Below are positions 31,795-43,800 of a DNA stretch of 64,000 bases, piece after piece (position 1 is the stretch's first letter; each line of letters starts with the position of its first letter). The notes beneath the pieces were generated by a model. It was not told the DNA's origin and made no database searches. It saw only the letters and a program-made list of their open reading frames with translations. Origin of the DNA: Brachionus manjavacas (lineage: Eukaryota; Rotifera; Eurotatoria; Ploima; Brachionidae); NCBI GenBank assembly GCA_019054805.1, contig JAHQIY010000001.1, forward strand, positions 3,796,501-3,860,500, given 5' to 3'. Position numbers and translations under genes: made by a program.

Positions 31795-32688
31795 CTAATA
31801 ACCAAAAACTTTGAGCATTTTTATTTTATTTTGAACAATACTCTCATTATAACCAGATATTTTTCCAACCCAATTTTTCAATGAATCGGTGTAAATAGAC
31901 CGATTAATTTGATGATTAGACCATTCGGCATTTGAAATTATAACTTTATCATTGATAAATTTTTCATGATTAAGAAGTTTATCCTGCCATTCTATGTCCA
32001 AAAATATTGCCAAATCTTTAAGAACCTTTTCCTTATCGTTAACCAAATCTTCATATTTTACTATTTTACAGTGTTCTTTTCCGATTTCATTACACAGAGA
32101 ATAAGCTTTCTCATTCACTGTATCCCAGTACTCTAGCATTTGGAAAAATAGCTTAAAATCAATAGGTCGATTAAATTTTTTTGAAAGAGAAAAAGCTGAT
32201 CCACGTCCATTTCGCACCATGTAAATAAATTTACTGTTTGGAAAAACTTTGTATAGTAAATCTAAAGCCTTGATAATTATAGGATCTTTGGCACAAAGTC
32301 TTGGTGCTTTTCTTATATGATTATTCATGATATGATAAACAAATAGGGAAGTTGCTTCTTCAATAGTTTCGATTGAAATTAGGGACCTTAATATTTCATT
32401 TTTGACAGAAGGATTTTCTAAGCTCCATTTGATCGGTAAAATTGTTCTAGGAATAATTTTAGTCTCTGGTCCACAGCTGATCGAATCATGCACATCTAAA
32501 ATGGCTCTAATAAGAGTCGTACCAGAGCGTTCAAATCCACCTATAAAAATAAGAGGCGCATCTCGGACATGTTTTATTTGAGATTCAAGATCAATAGTTA
32601 TTTTTGGATTCGAGTCTGTTGTAAAATATAAATACATAAAAATAATATTTGAAAAAATTAATAAAAACGTTTTTTTTAAAAATTTCAT
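31795..32688 (-). CDS. TPST: Tyrosylprotein sulfotransferase
   Basis: Type II Golgi membrane enzyme that transfers sulfate from PAPS to tyrosines of secreted proteins. Single exon, 297 residues from the ATG at 32688; a further open stretch upstream lacks an ATG. Residues 4-24 form the signal anchor (FLLIFSNIIFMYLYF). The 5'-phosphosulfate loop is PLIFIGGFERSGTTLIRA with the catalytic-site Arg at 54. SCGPETKIIPR carries the catalytic Glu at 75, and LCAKDP the conserved Lys at 134. FIYMVRNGRGSAFS is the 3'-phosphate-binding block, and LKNWVGKI lies near the end. The usual GxPRSGTT is changed to GFERSGTT and GEET to GPET. The protein ends at VFGY, where vertebrate enzymes continue for about 60 more residues, so the C-terminal tail is absent. 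All known catalytic residues are kept, so activity is plausible. Confidence 0.92.
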   Translation of the reverse strand: MKFLKKTFLLIFSNIIFMYLYFTTDSNPKITIDLESQIKHVRDAPLIFIGGFERSGTTLIRAILDVHDSISCGPETKIIPRTILPIKWSLENPSVKNEILRSLISIETIEEATSLFVYHIMNNHIRKAPRLCAKDPIIIKALDLLYKVFPNSKFIYMVRNGRGSAFSLSKKFNRPIDFKLFFQMLEYWDTVNEKAYSLCNEIGKEHCKIVKYEDLVNDKEKVLKDLAIFLDIEWQDKLLNHEKFINDKVIISNAEWSNHQINRSIYTDSLKNWVGKISGYNESIVQNKIKMLKVFGY

Positions 32689-34621
32689 TTTTTTTCGAAA
32701 CTCAATTTTCTTTATATGTCCAAACAATTTGTTTTTCAAATTTAAAAAAATAATAAAAAAATTTATTTAAGAATAATAAATAAATGATATTTTTAAAATC
32801 AACAAATGTGCTTATTTTAAATAAGTTTATTTTTTTATAGATAGATGGTTTAAATGAAAATAAATCTAACACCAACATTCTTGATTTGATTAAAAAAAAG
32901 CTAATTCATCTAATTTATATTCTGTGGACATTCTTCAGAGTCTGTAATTTGTTAAAAATTAAAGCTAAATTAATTTTTGTTTTTGAATTTTTAAAATTTT
33001 TAAGACATTCTTTCAAAATTTAAAATTAAAATATTTTTAAGATTTTTAAAATATTTTAATATGATAAAAACTAAAAATTAATTGTAAAAAATATTTAGGT
33101 TTTTCGTTTTTATTTTGGATCAAATATTTAAAAGTCTATAAAAAATTTGAAAAATCGTTTAAATTTTTTAAAAAAAATTAAAGATCAAATTATTTTTTTT
33201 AAATATACAGCCTTGCAATTAAATAAAAGACCTAGAATTTAATTTCTTAAAAAACCTGATTAAACATTTCGTAAAGCTAAGGTTAAATATAATATCAGCT
33301 CTCATTGGATTCAGGGCTTATAAAAGAAAGTGCGCTTTTTGTCAGAATTTACATGGCGTTTGGACTTAAAGTTTTAAGTTCATTCACTGTTAATAAAGAT
33401 ATTTTCCCTATTCTTTCATTCAATTAGGTTATGATCTTGTAAAAAATAATCATTCATTATTTTTTTATTGAAAATCATTATCATTTTAAATTATTGAAAA
33501 TTTTAATTTGATTGTTAATAATTTAAAAGCTCTTCATTTATAATTTTTTGAAATAAAATAATTTATATATATGATTTTGCAAGGACTCATTTCGATTTAG
33601 ATAATAAAATTAATACACATTTTTATTTAATCTAAAATTAGAAGCACCGCAATAATCAGTCAAAGGTTCAGTTATTTTTCTTGTTTTTGTAAATAACTTT
33701 CCATTTATGTTAAAGAATCCAAGTATAAAAATGTTTGCTGATATAGTTATTTTTGAATTGAAATAGATCATGATCTGAATTTTTCAAAACTTGCTTGTAG
33801 CATATTTTAAATTTTTAACAAAAAATTGATCAGTATGAAAAGACTCTTCTATCTATCAACATTGGTAAAAATACAGTTTTTCAAATCTTTTATTTTGCCT
33901 TATTTTGATTATTGATCATTTTTATTGTGTTATTTCTCAAAAGATGAACTAATTAAACTGGCTAAAAGCTTTTAAATTCAATATTTAAGCTGTTTTAATT
34001 CAAATTTGATGCTCAAAACTTAAATGACGTAAACAAATTTTAAGAAAATTACAATTTATTTACTTTTAAGCATAGAATTTTTAAAAGCCAAATTTCTTAT
34101 TCTATAAAATATTGTTTCATCATAATTCACCTAAATAACTTAAAGTTCAATTGCAAAAAACTGACTCAAAAAATTCAAGGAATAGTGAGAATCTAATCAA
34201 ATTCTAAAGAGGTAGAAAAAACATTTGGATATTTTTACTCAAGATTAATTAATAGCTTTGTGATCAAGAAGTCAATGTTGAAATTTTCTACATTTAAGCT
34301 TTCAATATTAATATCACCTTAATTTTTGTACATATTTTGTAAAAAAAATTAAAAATTTTAATTCATACCTTGAGGCTTAAATTTCAAAATGATCAGACAA
34401 TTCACTCGTTTTGACTCAAGTCTTGCAAATTTTTTTCTCTAAATTTAAATTGATTTTTTCCCAGTTTTAAATTCATTTATTGAAGATTCTGTTTATTTAA
34501 AAAAAATAAATAATCAAAAATCTGAAAAAGTCATTTACTAAATACTTTTGGTGAAATAAAAATTTATCTAAATAATTTTATTTACAAATGGACGGAGTAA
34601 ATTTAAATTAAATAAATCAAA
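32689..34621. other. Intergenic, nothing recognised
   Basis: About 1.9 kb of very AT-rich sequence between TPST and the zinc-finger gene. No coding, RNA or repeat signal recognised. The TPST promoter must lie here. Confidence 0.5.
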
Positions 34622-37370
34622 CTAAAAATTTAAACTTTGATTTGAAAAATCGGAATTGTTGACAAAGTCATCGAGAATTTCATTGTGTTCTTGGAATTCA
34701 ATACTAGTTTTGTTTATCTTTTGGAATTGTTTTAGATATAGTGGATTGATTCGCACACTAGTCCCACTCTGAATTTTTTCCATGGATTTTGGGTGACTAT
34801 TTGCTTTCAGATGTCTTGAAACTCTGGGAAATGTTTGTTTTTGACTTAATTTTGTCTTATCTCCAGTCAAACCGGTCGGGTCGGTTTGTATTTCACTATT
34901 ATCGTTTTGAGCTTCCATTAGATAAACATTTATTTTGTGTCTGTTCATCATGTGACTTGTAAAATCGCTTAAATTGTCTAGTAAAAAATTACAGCTGCCG
35001 CATTGAAATTTAGTTTTTGGATCATTGACCAAGCAGTCATTGTTCAATAAAATCGGACTAGTGACATCAGATGAATGATTTTTAGCTAAATGAATCTAAA
35101 ATTTTTAGGAATTTTCAAAATTTAAATTAAAAAAAAAAAACTTTAAAAATTACTTTTAATGTCGATTTTTTGTTTGTCTTAAAGTCACAAAAAGAACAAG
35201 TAAAACAAACAAAATTTTCCTGATCAAAATTATCCTCAAAATCAGACAAATTATTTTCATCCGAATCACTTTCTTCTTCCATAAAATCATAACTATCATT
35301 ATTTAAACTGCCCTGATTCAGCTTATCCAAGTGTTCTCTGATCATATGCTGGTTCAAGTCGAACAATTCTTCCGAATTAAAGCTACATTTTTGGCATTTG
35401 TACATGGATTTAGTTAATACTGTAAAAGATTGAGAAATTTGATTCGAGCTTGATTCTTTTTCACTCGTTTTTCCTGTTTTTTGACATTTTTTAGATTTAA
35501 TACCAGGAACAAGCTCAGCAGAGTTATGAATTGACTGCAAATGACGCTTCAAATGTTCCATTTGAAAAAATTTATTGCCACAGATTGAGCATTCGAAATT
35601 TCTAGCTCCAGTATGGTACAACATGTGTCTCTAAAATAATTAGTTTTAATTACTGAATAAATTTTAATAAATAAAAAAAAAGTTGATTTATGTTTTTTTT
35701 TGGGTCTCCTAGGTTATGTCATCAATATTGATCACTTAACTAAACTATTGATCACCAATTTTTTTTTCTGATTACAAAGATTTTAAATTCATCACAAAAA
35801 CTATCTAGTTATTATATAATTAATATCTGTCCCAAATTTTTGAAATAATTTAACAGATTATTTGATGGACAAAAATTCTTGCAAATTCAAAATATTCACA
35901 TTTTAAAAGTCAAGAAGTAAAAGAAAAAATTAAAAAAAAAAGTTTAACTTACGAAAGTTTACGAAAGGGCTCGATAAACATACAGGTAGAGTTCAAATTA
36001 ATTTTTCTTAAATGACTCGATTAGTTTATCAATATTTGGACTTTAAAGATTTTATTTCAATAAATTTTTTTGATCACGTAATTTGTTATTTTATCACCAA
36101 AACTAATTAACATGATTACATATATTTAAAATAGTTAAAATAATTTTTCATATTGAACACATATTAGGTGAACACATATTATGTGATCAGCTGATCACAT
36201 AACCAAGGAGACCCTTTTTTAATAAAAATTTACTTTTAGTTTGCTGTAATTTTTGCAATTATACGCGCATTCTGTGCATCTAAATCTATTCGAAGAACTA
36301 GTATGCTTGTACATATGAGTCTGGTACTCCTGGAGTAAAAGATAAATTAATTTAATTAATTTTCTATATATTTAATTTACTTTGAAATCGTTAAATTGTT
36401 CCTTGCATAGATTGCATTGATAGTCTTTTCTTAGATATTTTGGTAGAAAAAGGGGATTTTTGCCAGTCAGTTCCAAATGCTTGCGGGCCATGTGTATTTT
36501 CAATTCGGCATTAGTGGCTCCCATAAATGTGCAATGAGGACACGGCAATGAGCGTTCCAGATGCTTGTGAGCCATGTGCCGCTTAACATGGGTTATGGTC
36601 GAAGCCTTGTAATCACATTGGGGACACTTGATCTCTTTTCCGAGATCGCCTGCATGAATTTTTAGATGCCGCTGTAGATTTGTCATCGAGGCAAATTGGT
36701 GCGAACACTCGTTACAAGTGTAGCCATCCTGAGCCAAGTGTCGCTTTAAATGACGCATTATTTCCGCTTCACTGAACGATTTGAATTCACAATCTACCAC
36801 TAGACACTTCAGTACGGGCTTGCAGTTTCCATTTTCGTCCGTGGTGCTATCCTGGCCACATAAACAATTAATAAAAGTGTCAAAGAGCGAGTTTAATTCT
36901 TTGGGAAAAATGCTTTTTTTAAGCAATGCTTCACATTTTCCATTCGAAAGAACTTTATTTTCTAGTTGAATGCGAAGTATTTTGTCAATGTAATCATCTT
37001 TTTTAACATCAGCCTTGTACACTTTGGCTTGTTTGTCTCTGACAAGACTTACTATCAATTCAAGATCTTGGGTGGTTAGTTTTTGTTGAAGTTTAAGACT
37101 TGGTTCGCGTTTTTTTCGCGATTTTTTCCTCGACTTTGTGTTGTCAGGTTCATCGCCGTCCTGGCTGTCCTCAGCTTGGACCTCCTCTTCTTGGTCAAAG
37201 TTGTCAGTTTTTTCTTGAGCAGAACACAAATCGGACAGTTTAATCATTCTTTTGTTGGGCAACAATTTCAGATCAAGTTTATATTTTTTCAAGTAGCCAT
37301 CGACCACATCGGAAGTGTTGGAGCTTTCGCTAGGAAGGGTTCTATCAGAATTGTCGGCCGCTATTTCCAT
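34622..37370 (-). CDS. C2H2 zinc-finger protein with ten fingers
   Basis: Four exons on the minus strand: 37370-36381, 36329-36234, 35630-35154, 35095-34622; 678 residues, all introns phase 0 and GT-AG. Residues 1-180 have no recognised domain and include a KR-rich basic stretch (SRKKSRKKREPS), a likely nuclear signal. Ten C2H2 fingers follow, beginning near CLVVDCEFKSF, YTCNECSHQF, IKCPQCDYKA, LPCPHCTFMG, YQCNLCKEQF (split by intron 1), FRCTECAYNC (split by intron 2), FECSICGNKF, YKCQKCSFNS, FTCSFCDFKT (split by intron 3) and FQCGSCNFLL. Most end HxxxH or HxxxxH. Acidic Ser/Asp-rich linkers separate the later fingers. It is probably a nucleic-acid-binding regulator. I cannot name an orthologue. 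Confidence 0.9.
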
Positions 37371-40300
37371 GGTGCTCAGACTTGACTTTAAAAAAAGAGA
37401 AAATTTTCTTCAATTTGAAGGCAAATTGACATATAACAAAAATTTTTTAATTTCTATAACAACCGAAAACTAGGCAATAATCTGTGTTTTTAGAAGAGGT
37501 ATGAACCAATCTATCACTAAGAAAAATTTTAAGTTTATGCATTCAAATAGTTTGTTTTTTAAATATGAGCATAATTTTTTTATTTTCACTAGCTTGCAAT
37601 TATTCTACCTATTTGCAATTATGATAAAAAAATGCACCAAAAGTCTTTAGATAAATTTAATTGAAATTAGAATCCTTTTAAAAAATTTGAAACTTGAAGG
37701 CTATCAGTTTAGCATTTAAAATTAAACTAAGCCATGCATATCAGATTACTTTTAACTGAGTCCCAACAAAATATATTGTCCGCCTTTCTGTCCCCGATTC
37801 AATCTTCAGACACAAACATAAATATCAATTTGTTTAAATAAAGTCAAAAAATTGAGTCAATTTTTTTTTCTTTGATTTTTCTTGATTTTAGCCACCATTT
37901 ATGCAAAAATTGAAATTTAAATAAATTCAGAGTGTAAATCGCAGGAAGTAATTTTTCATAAATTTTAATATTTTTTAATCAACAAAAAAAAAAGCTTTTA
38001 GAAATTAGTTTCTTATTATCAGAAACTAATACGCTTCCTTTCTGCTTTATTAAGGTTTTTTAGATTATTAATTAAAAAGCCTACAAGCTATAATTGATTA
38101 AAATAGCTGTTTTTTATGTAACTAGAGATTATTTTTAATTAAAATAATATCTTCTGGGACTTTTCTGTGCTAACATTTAAGTTTTAATTAATAAAGTTTA
38201 AAAATTTTTTTTTATTAATCTGAATATTAATTGAACTAATCAAAATTTTAACAAAATCGATAGAGCTCTTTGGAAAACATGAGTTTGTTTTTTTCTTAAG
38301 GCATTGACAAATTCAACTGCCTGCTTTTTATCCTTGGATTGTTTAATTCTTCAAGTTCGCTGAACAATCAATTGTCACACAATTCAATTTTTTATGGTTA
38401 GCATTCAAGAGCGTGTACATAAAACAATGACCTGAAATAATATGCCATAGCTCATTACCAATTCATTACGCACTTAGTTCTATTTACCTAATATCCAGGT
38501 TAATTCAAGTTTGCACAAAAAACCAACAAAAAGCTAGCAATTCTTTTCCATTTATTTTATTCTATGGTTATGTAATTTAGCTTAGTTTATCTGATTTTCT
38601 ATTTGACTGAAATTACAATTTTTTTCTCTCATAATCATTCCGAGTTTTCAGTTATTATTTTTCAGAATTTTTATACAGTTTTTTTTTTTGAATTTTTGTG
38701 AGGTAAATAAAAAGCACACATTCTTTTTAAATAACACGCCCAAGCATTCTATTTAGCTTTTAGTTTTCTTTTGTTAGCAGTCTTATTAAAATTATTAATA
38801 AGTCAAAAATTTAATTATTTATGATTTTTTACTGTTCTAAATTCCTAGTCTTTATTGTAGAATTAATTCAAATTGAATTGGCTTTTCTATCTCTTAAGAG
38901 AAAATGTTTTGTATTTGAAAATTTTAATTATTTAGTGATTGTGATTAATAGTTATTAGAAATAATGTACTTAACCAAAGCTCCTTAAGCAACGTTACATG
39001 GCAACTAATTTTTAAGTCTTGCAAAAAAAGTAACATATTCAAGGATGTATGATTTTCATACTTTGTTGCTTAGGAAATTTATAGTGAGCGAATTTTTTAA
39101 GATTCAAAAATTTTTGTGATACCAATCCAAGATATTCGATTTTAAGATAAAAATTAATGTAATCAAGCAACCATGATTGAATGTTTATAATGAATTTGTA
39201 AATTAAATAAGCTTTAAGTGATTTATTGATTTTGATTTATTACGAAATTTAGTAAAATTATAATTAATCGACTTGACTTTAAGAAAGAAGTAATTAAATT
39301 TTTTGACTATTCAAGTTGGTTTATTTTAGATTTTGAATGCATGATAGAACTTAAAAACTGAACTAGTGTGCGAATATTAGGATTGTTTTTAAAATTTTAA
39401 TCAGACAATATTTGTGTCGATAGACCAATTTCTTGTTTATCTGGTTAAATTAATTTTAAAATTTTTTATCTAATTAAAATTTAATAAGGATTTAATTTTA
39501 AAAATTTATCTTTAGTAATCTTCTTTTTTCTTTTAAGTTCGATTGAAAAATTACAAGCTCATGGAGCCATCTAACTCAATTAATTAAATCTTTAACATTA
39601 TATCGATGCAAATTTTTATCAAATTTGGATATCAAAAATTTTCCAAAAGTTATTTTCTTTAAGTCTTTTTAGTCATTTTTTAAGATTTTATTTATTCTGA
39701 TAAAAATGATAATTGTTAATGACTAGTATTAATTTTCATCAATTTTCGATAAGTACAATTGCAAGTATGAAATTATCGAGTGTATTTTTATTTTTTAATT
39801 ATTTAAATTTATTTTCACAACTTGTGAAAATTTCTAGGATTACAATGATTGAGTTTAACAAGCAATATTAATTAAAATGATCAAGAGATATTAATTAATC
39901 AAATACTATCTATATCTAAAGTAGTAAGGCCAAAATTTATAATTTTAGATATTAAAATTAAAATATCAACTTTTATGTTCAACAGATTTTTTTTATTTAT
40001 CTTCTAGTATTATAAAATCAAAAATGATTATAAGATAATCTTGGGTGGCTTTTCAAGCTAATTCAAAAAGTTATCTTAATAATAGAGGAAGAGCTTAAAT
40101 GAAGGTTATTGGAATTTTAAATAATTAAGAGAGCTTAGAATTAATTTTCTATAATAAATCAAAAAAAATTTTTCATGCAAATTTTTTAATTAAAGTTTAA
40201 TACTCAAGTCTCAAGGACAATCATTAAAGAATTATTAATACCTCATTTTATCAATTTTTAATAAAAATTTAGAAAATAAATTTGCAATTTATAATTAATT

Positions 40301-40888
40301 TAAATTTTTGTTTAAATTAAAGTTAATAAGGCTCGTTTGAGTTCTAAAGAGTTTTTTTAAGTTGTTTACAGTTGTGGCTATGTGTTAGAAAGTTGGTCTT
40401 TAGTAAAAAATTAAATTACACCATACTATGATATAGTTAAGGAAAAAAATTAATTATTTTCGGTAACCAAATTGATTACTTATTATTATGCAAAATAAAG
40501 TCACATTTATTTGCTCTTTATAAATTTCACCTAATGGCCACCAAAAAAATTAAACAAAAAAAAATGGAAAGAAAAAAAAAGATAAATCTTTATTGTCTTG
40601 GAATAGTGCACAAAACTGATTATGTAGATTATAATTATTCAAAGAAAAAATAAAAAAAATGATATATGTACATATAAAAAATATATATATATTTTTTTTA
40701 TTTTTTACTATAACAACCGAATATTTGAAATGAACAAATTTATGTTTCTCTTTTGGTGTTTTTTTTCTTGGTTACCTATTTGTATTTGGATCAATTTTAG
40801 ACTAAGACAATTTAATTGACTTCATCGAAATGAATTGCTAAAATATTCGTTTAAAAACGTTCGTTAAGCTCAATAATCTGTAAAAAAA
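37371..40888. other. Intergenic between divergent zinc-finger and CDC14 genes
   Basis: 3.5 kb of AT-rich sequence with many long homopolymer-like runs and a short (TA)n run near 40681-40693. I see no coding exon, RNA gene or repeat that matches elsewhere in the window. Both promoters should be here. Confidence 0.5.
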
Positions 40889-43800
40889 ATGACGAGTAAT
40901 TTTTTATCTAGCAATGGCACTATGAACAACGACGATCAGGATCTAATCGGAAGTGCCAGCGAATACATCAAGGGTATTTTTGACTAGTCTAATTTTAGCT
41001 ATTAATTTTGTAAAAAATCTTAAAGATCGATTGTATTTTGCGTCACTGAGATCGAAACCGCGCTCTACCATTAACACTCATTATTTCACCATCGATGACG
41101 AGCTCGTCTACGAAAAGTAATTATGGCCTAAATAGGCGCCACTAGTATCGGTTTAATTTTCTCTCAATAATAGCTTTTATGCCGATTTCGGACCACTTAA
41201 TCTGGCCATGCTGTACAGATACTGTATTCGATTGAACAAAAAACTCAAAAGTGCATCATTAGCCCGCAAAAAAATCGTTCATTACACTTCAATTGATCAA
41301 CGAAAACGAGCCAATGCCGCCTACTTGATCGCTTCATATGCAGTAAATTTTTAACTCAATTTAAATATTTTTCTTTTAGCTCAAATTTTTTTCAATTGAA
41401 CTTTATTTTAGATAATTTATTTGAAACGCACTCCAGAAGAAGCATACAAGCCTTTAGTTGGCGGATCCAACCCTCCATTTTTGCCTTTTCGGGACGCGTC
41501 CTTCAGCGGATCGACTTATAATTTGACTCTTTTGGACTGTCTCAATGGACTTTACAAGGTAAATTTTTTAATTTTTATTTGTCTGTTTAGTAGTAGTAAA
41601 TAGGGCGACACAGTTCTAAGTATTTTTTGTTAAGCCACTAATCTAAACTAGCTTTGAATGGGCTTATTGACCAAGCACTTAAGATAGCTCGTGGGAAGCC
41701 ATTCATTCATTTCTACTGTTTTTCTTTTTACTTCTTCTCTGAACTTGTTCATCTTTGGTAATATTCTTCTTTAAGTAAATTGTAAAAAAACAACAATTTT
41801 AATATTTTGGATTTAATGGTCATTAAATTTAATTTAATTTCTTTTTTAATTAAAGAAATTGAATATTTTTTTGAGTTAATTTTTTTAATTTTTAATTGAA
41901 TTAAAAAGCAATAAATTTTTTTTTGGTTTAATTCAGTAAGGTTTTTTTCGGCCAGCATTAGCAATGGCTTTAAGATGTTAAACGGTGTTCCCTGGTGAAA
42001 TTTAAAAAAAAAGAAATTAACTCGAGTTATTGAGTAACAAAGAATTAGAACTAAATGATCATGTGACTGAAGTGATTAAGAAAAAAATATCACCAAAAAA
42101 GCGTGGAAGATCAAATTGAAAAAAAATAATTATATTGACTAATTGAATAAAAAAATTAATGTTATTCTATAGTTTTTTTTTCAAATTAAATACCTTGATT
42201 TTGAAATCCAAGATCAATCCAAAAATTTGAATATCAGTTAATTGAAAAATTGATCTTCAAATTAGTGATATTGCTATTACAATATCATTAATATTCAGCT
42301 TTAACCGACCCAAAACTTTTTAGCATTTTCATTTAAAATCATTCAGTTAAATACCACGTTTTTTTTTTTTTATCAATGATTTAATTTTGTTAAAAGCTCC
42401 CAAGCATGAGGGTTTAAACGAAGGCTATGGCCATTCGAACGAACCCTGGTTTTTCCCAAATCTATTTAAAAAAAAAATACCACGCTTGTTGTAAATTTTT
42501 TGAAGATTTTTTATCGCGAAATTGTGAAATTTCATAAAAACCTTCCCAAAATTGAGCATTTTAAATTTGATGATGAAACAACATGAAACAAAATATGTTT
42601 CACTAAATTCAATAAAAATTGATTGATTTTTATTAACATGAAAATTGTAATGATAAAAATAAATTAATTTAATTTTTATTATTTATGCTGAAAGGCAAAG
42701 ATTTAAGTTAAGAGCGCATTTGGGTATTTGGGATTGTTGAAAGGGTAATACCAAGTCAACCAGATCAGAAAAAATGCTATTTCTAAAGCTCCTTCAAAAA
42801 AAAAAAAAACAAAAAATTATTTACTAATTTTTATATCAGGTTCGACAATTAGGCATTCTAAAAAATAGCTTTATTCAATTTGTTCACTTGATTCTAAAAT
42901 AAGTGAACTTTGGTTCACCTAACCGACTAGATCCAGTTTTTCAACGATTGAAAATAACAAAAATACTTTAACACTAGTAGACCCGAGAAGTTGACTTGTC
43001 AAAAATTTTGGGTTCGGAAGGTTATAGAATAGCATTAAATTGTACAATAATAGTTAAAAAGCAGACTTGTTTTTAAGTCACAGTTTTAAGTCTAAGTCAC
43101 AAAAATTTAAGTCAAAGTTATGACTTGAAATTTTTTTCTATTAAATCAAAGCTAATGTCTTAAATTTTTTTTTCATTTTTTTAGTGAAGTTTAGTCGAGT
43201 CAACTAATTTTCTGATTTTAAAACTAAACTTTTTTTGGATTAAAATAAAAATCATATTTATTTTTTAGTTTAAAAATCAGATAATTAGTTCACTTGACTA
43301 AACTTCACTAAAAAAAAAAAATTTTAAGTCATTGACTTGACTTGACTTAAGACTTGTGACTTAAAAACAACTCTGATAAAAAGTAACCATAAATACTCTT
43401 TGTTTTCACTTTAAGTAAAAAGAAATTTTTAAGTCTTCTATTGTCTTAGTGGTTTTAGTACCAATTGTAGGGGAATTTCTTCTACTAGATTTTTTTTCAA
43501 AAGAAATTTTTTTCACAGGTGTTGAGCGATAGATAATGAGAATAAAGAATATCCTTTATGTAATTAATGGTAATTAAATTTTAAATTTTAAGTAGTTTAA
43601 CTATTGATTTTAATTTTTACTAACAGTTCTCTAATCAACAGCATCAGGGCTCCACCCTGGACCCAGTTAAATTTTAAAAAAATTATTGATCACAAAGCAC
43701 AAAAAAGAAAATGGCTTTTTAATAGTTAAATTTGATTGCAGGTTTTACCTAAAGATGTCAAATGATGAAAATAATGGTCTTTGAATTAGTATCGAATTGA

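Noticed and set aside
41749-41964. 71-codon minus-strand frame in CDC14 intron 4
   Set aside because: K/L/I-rich low-complexity translation of AT-rich DNA, no similarity.
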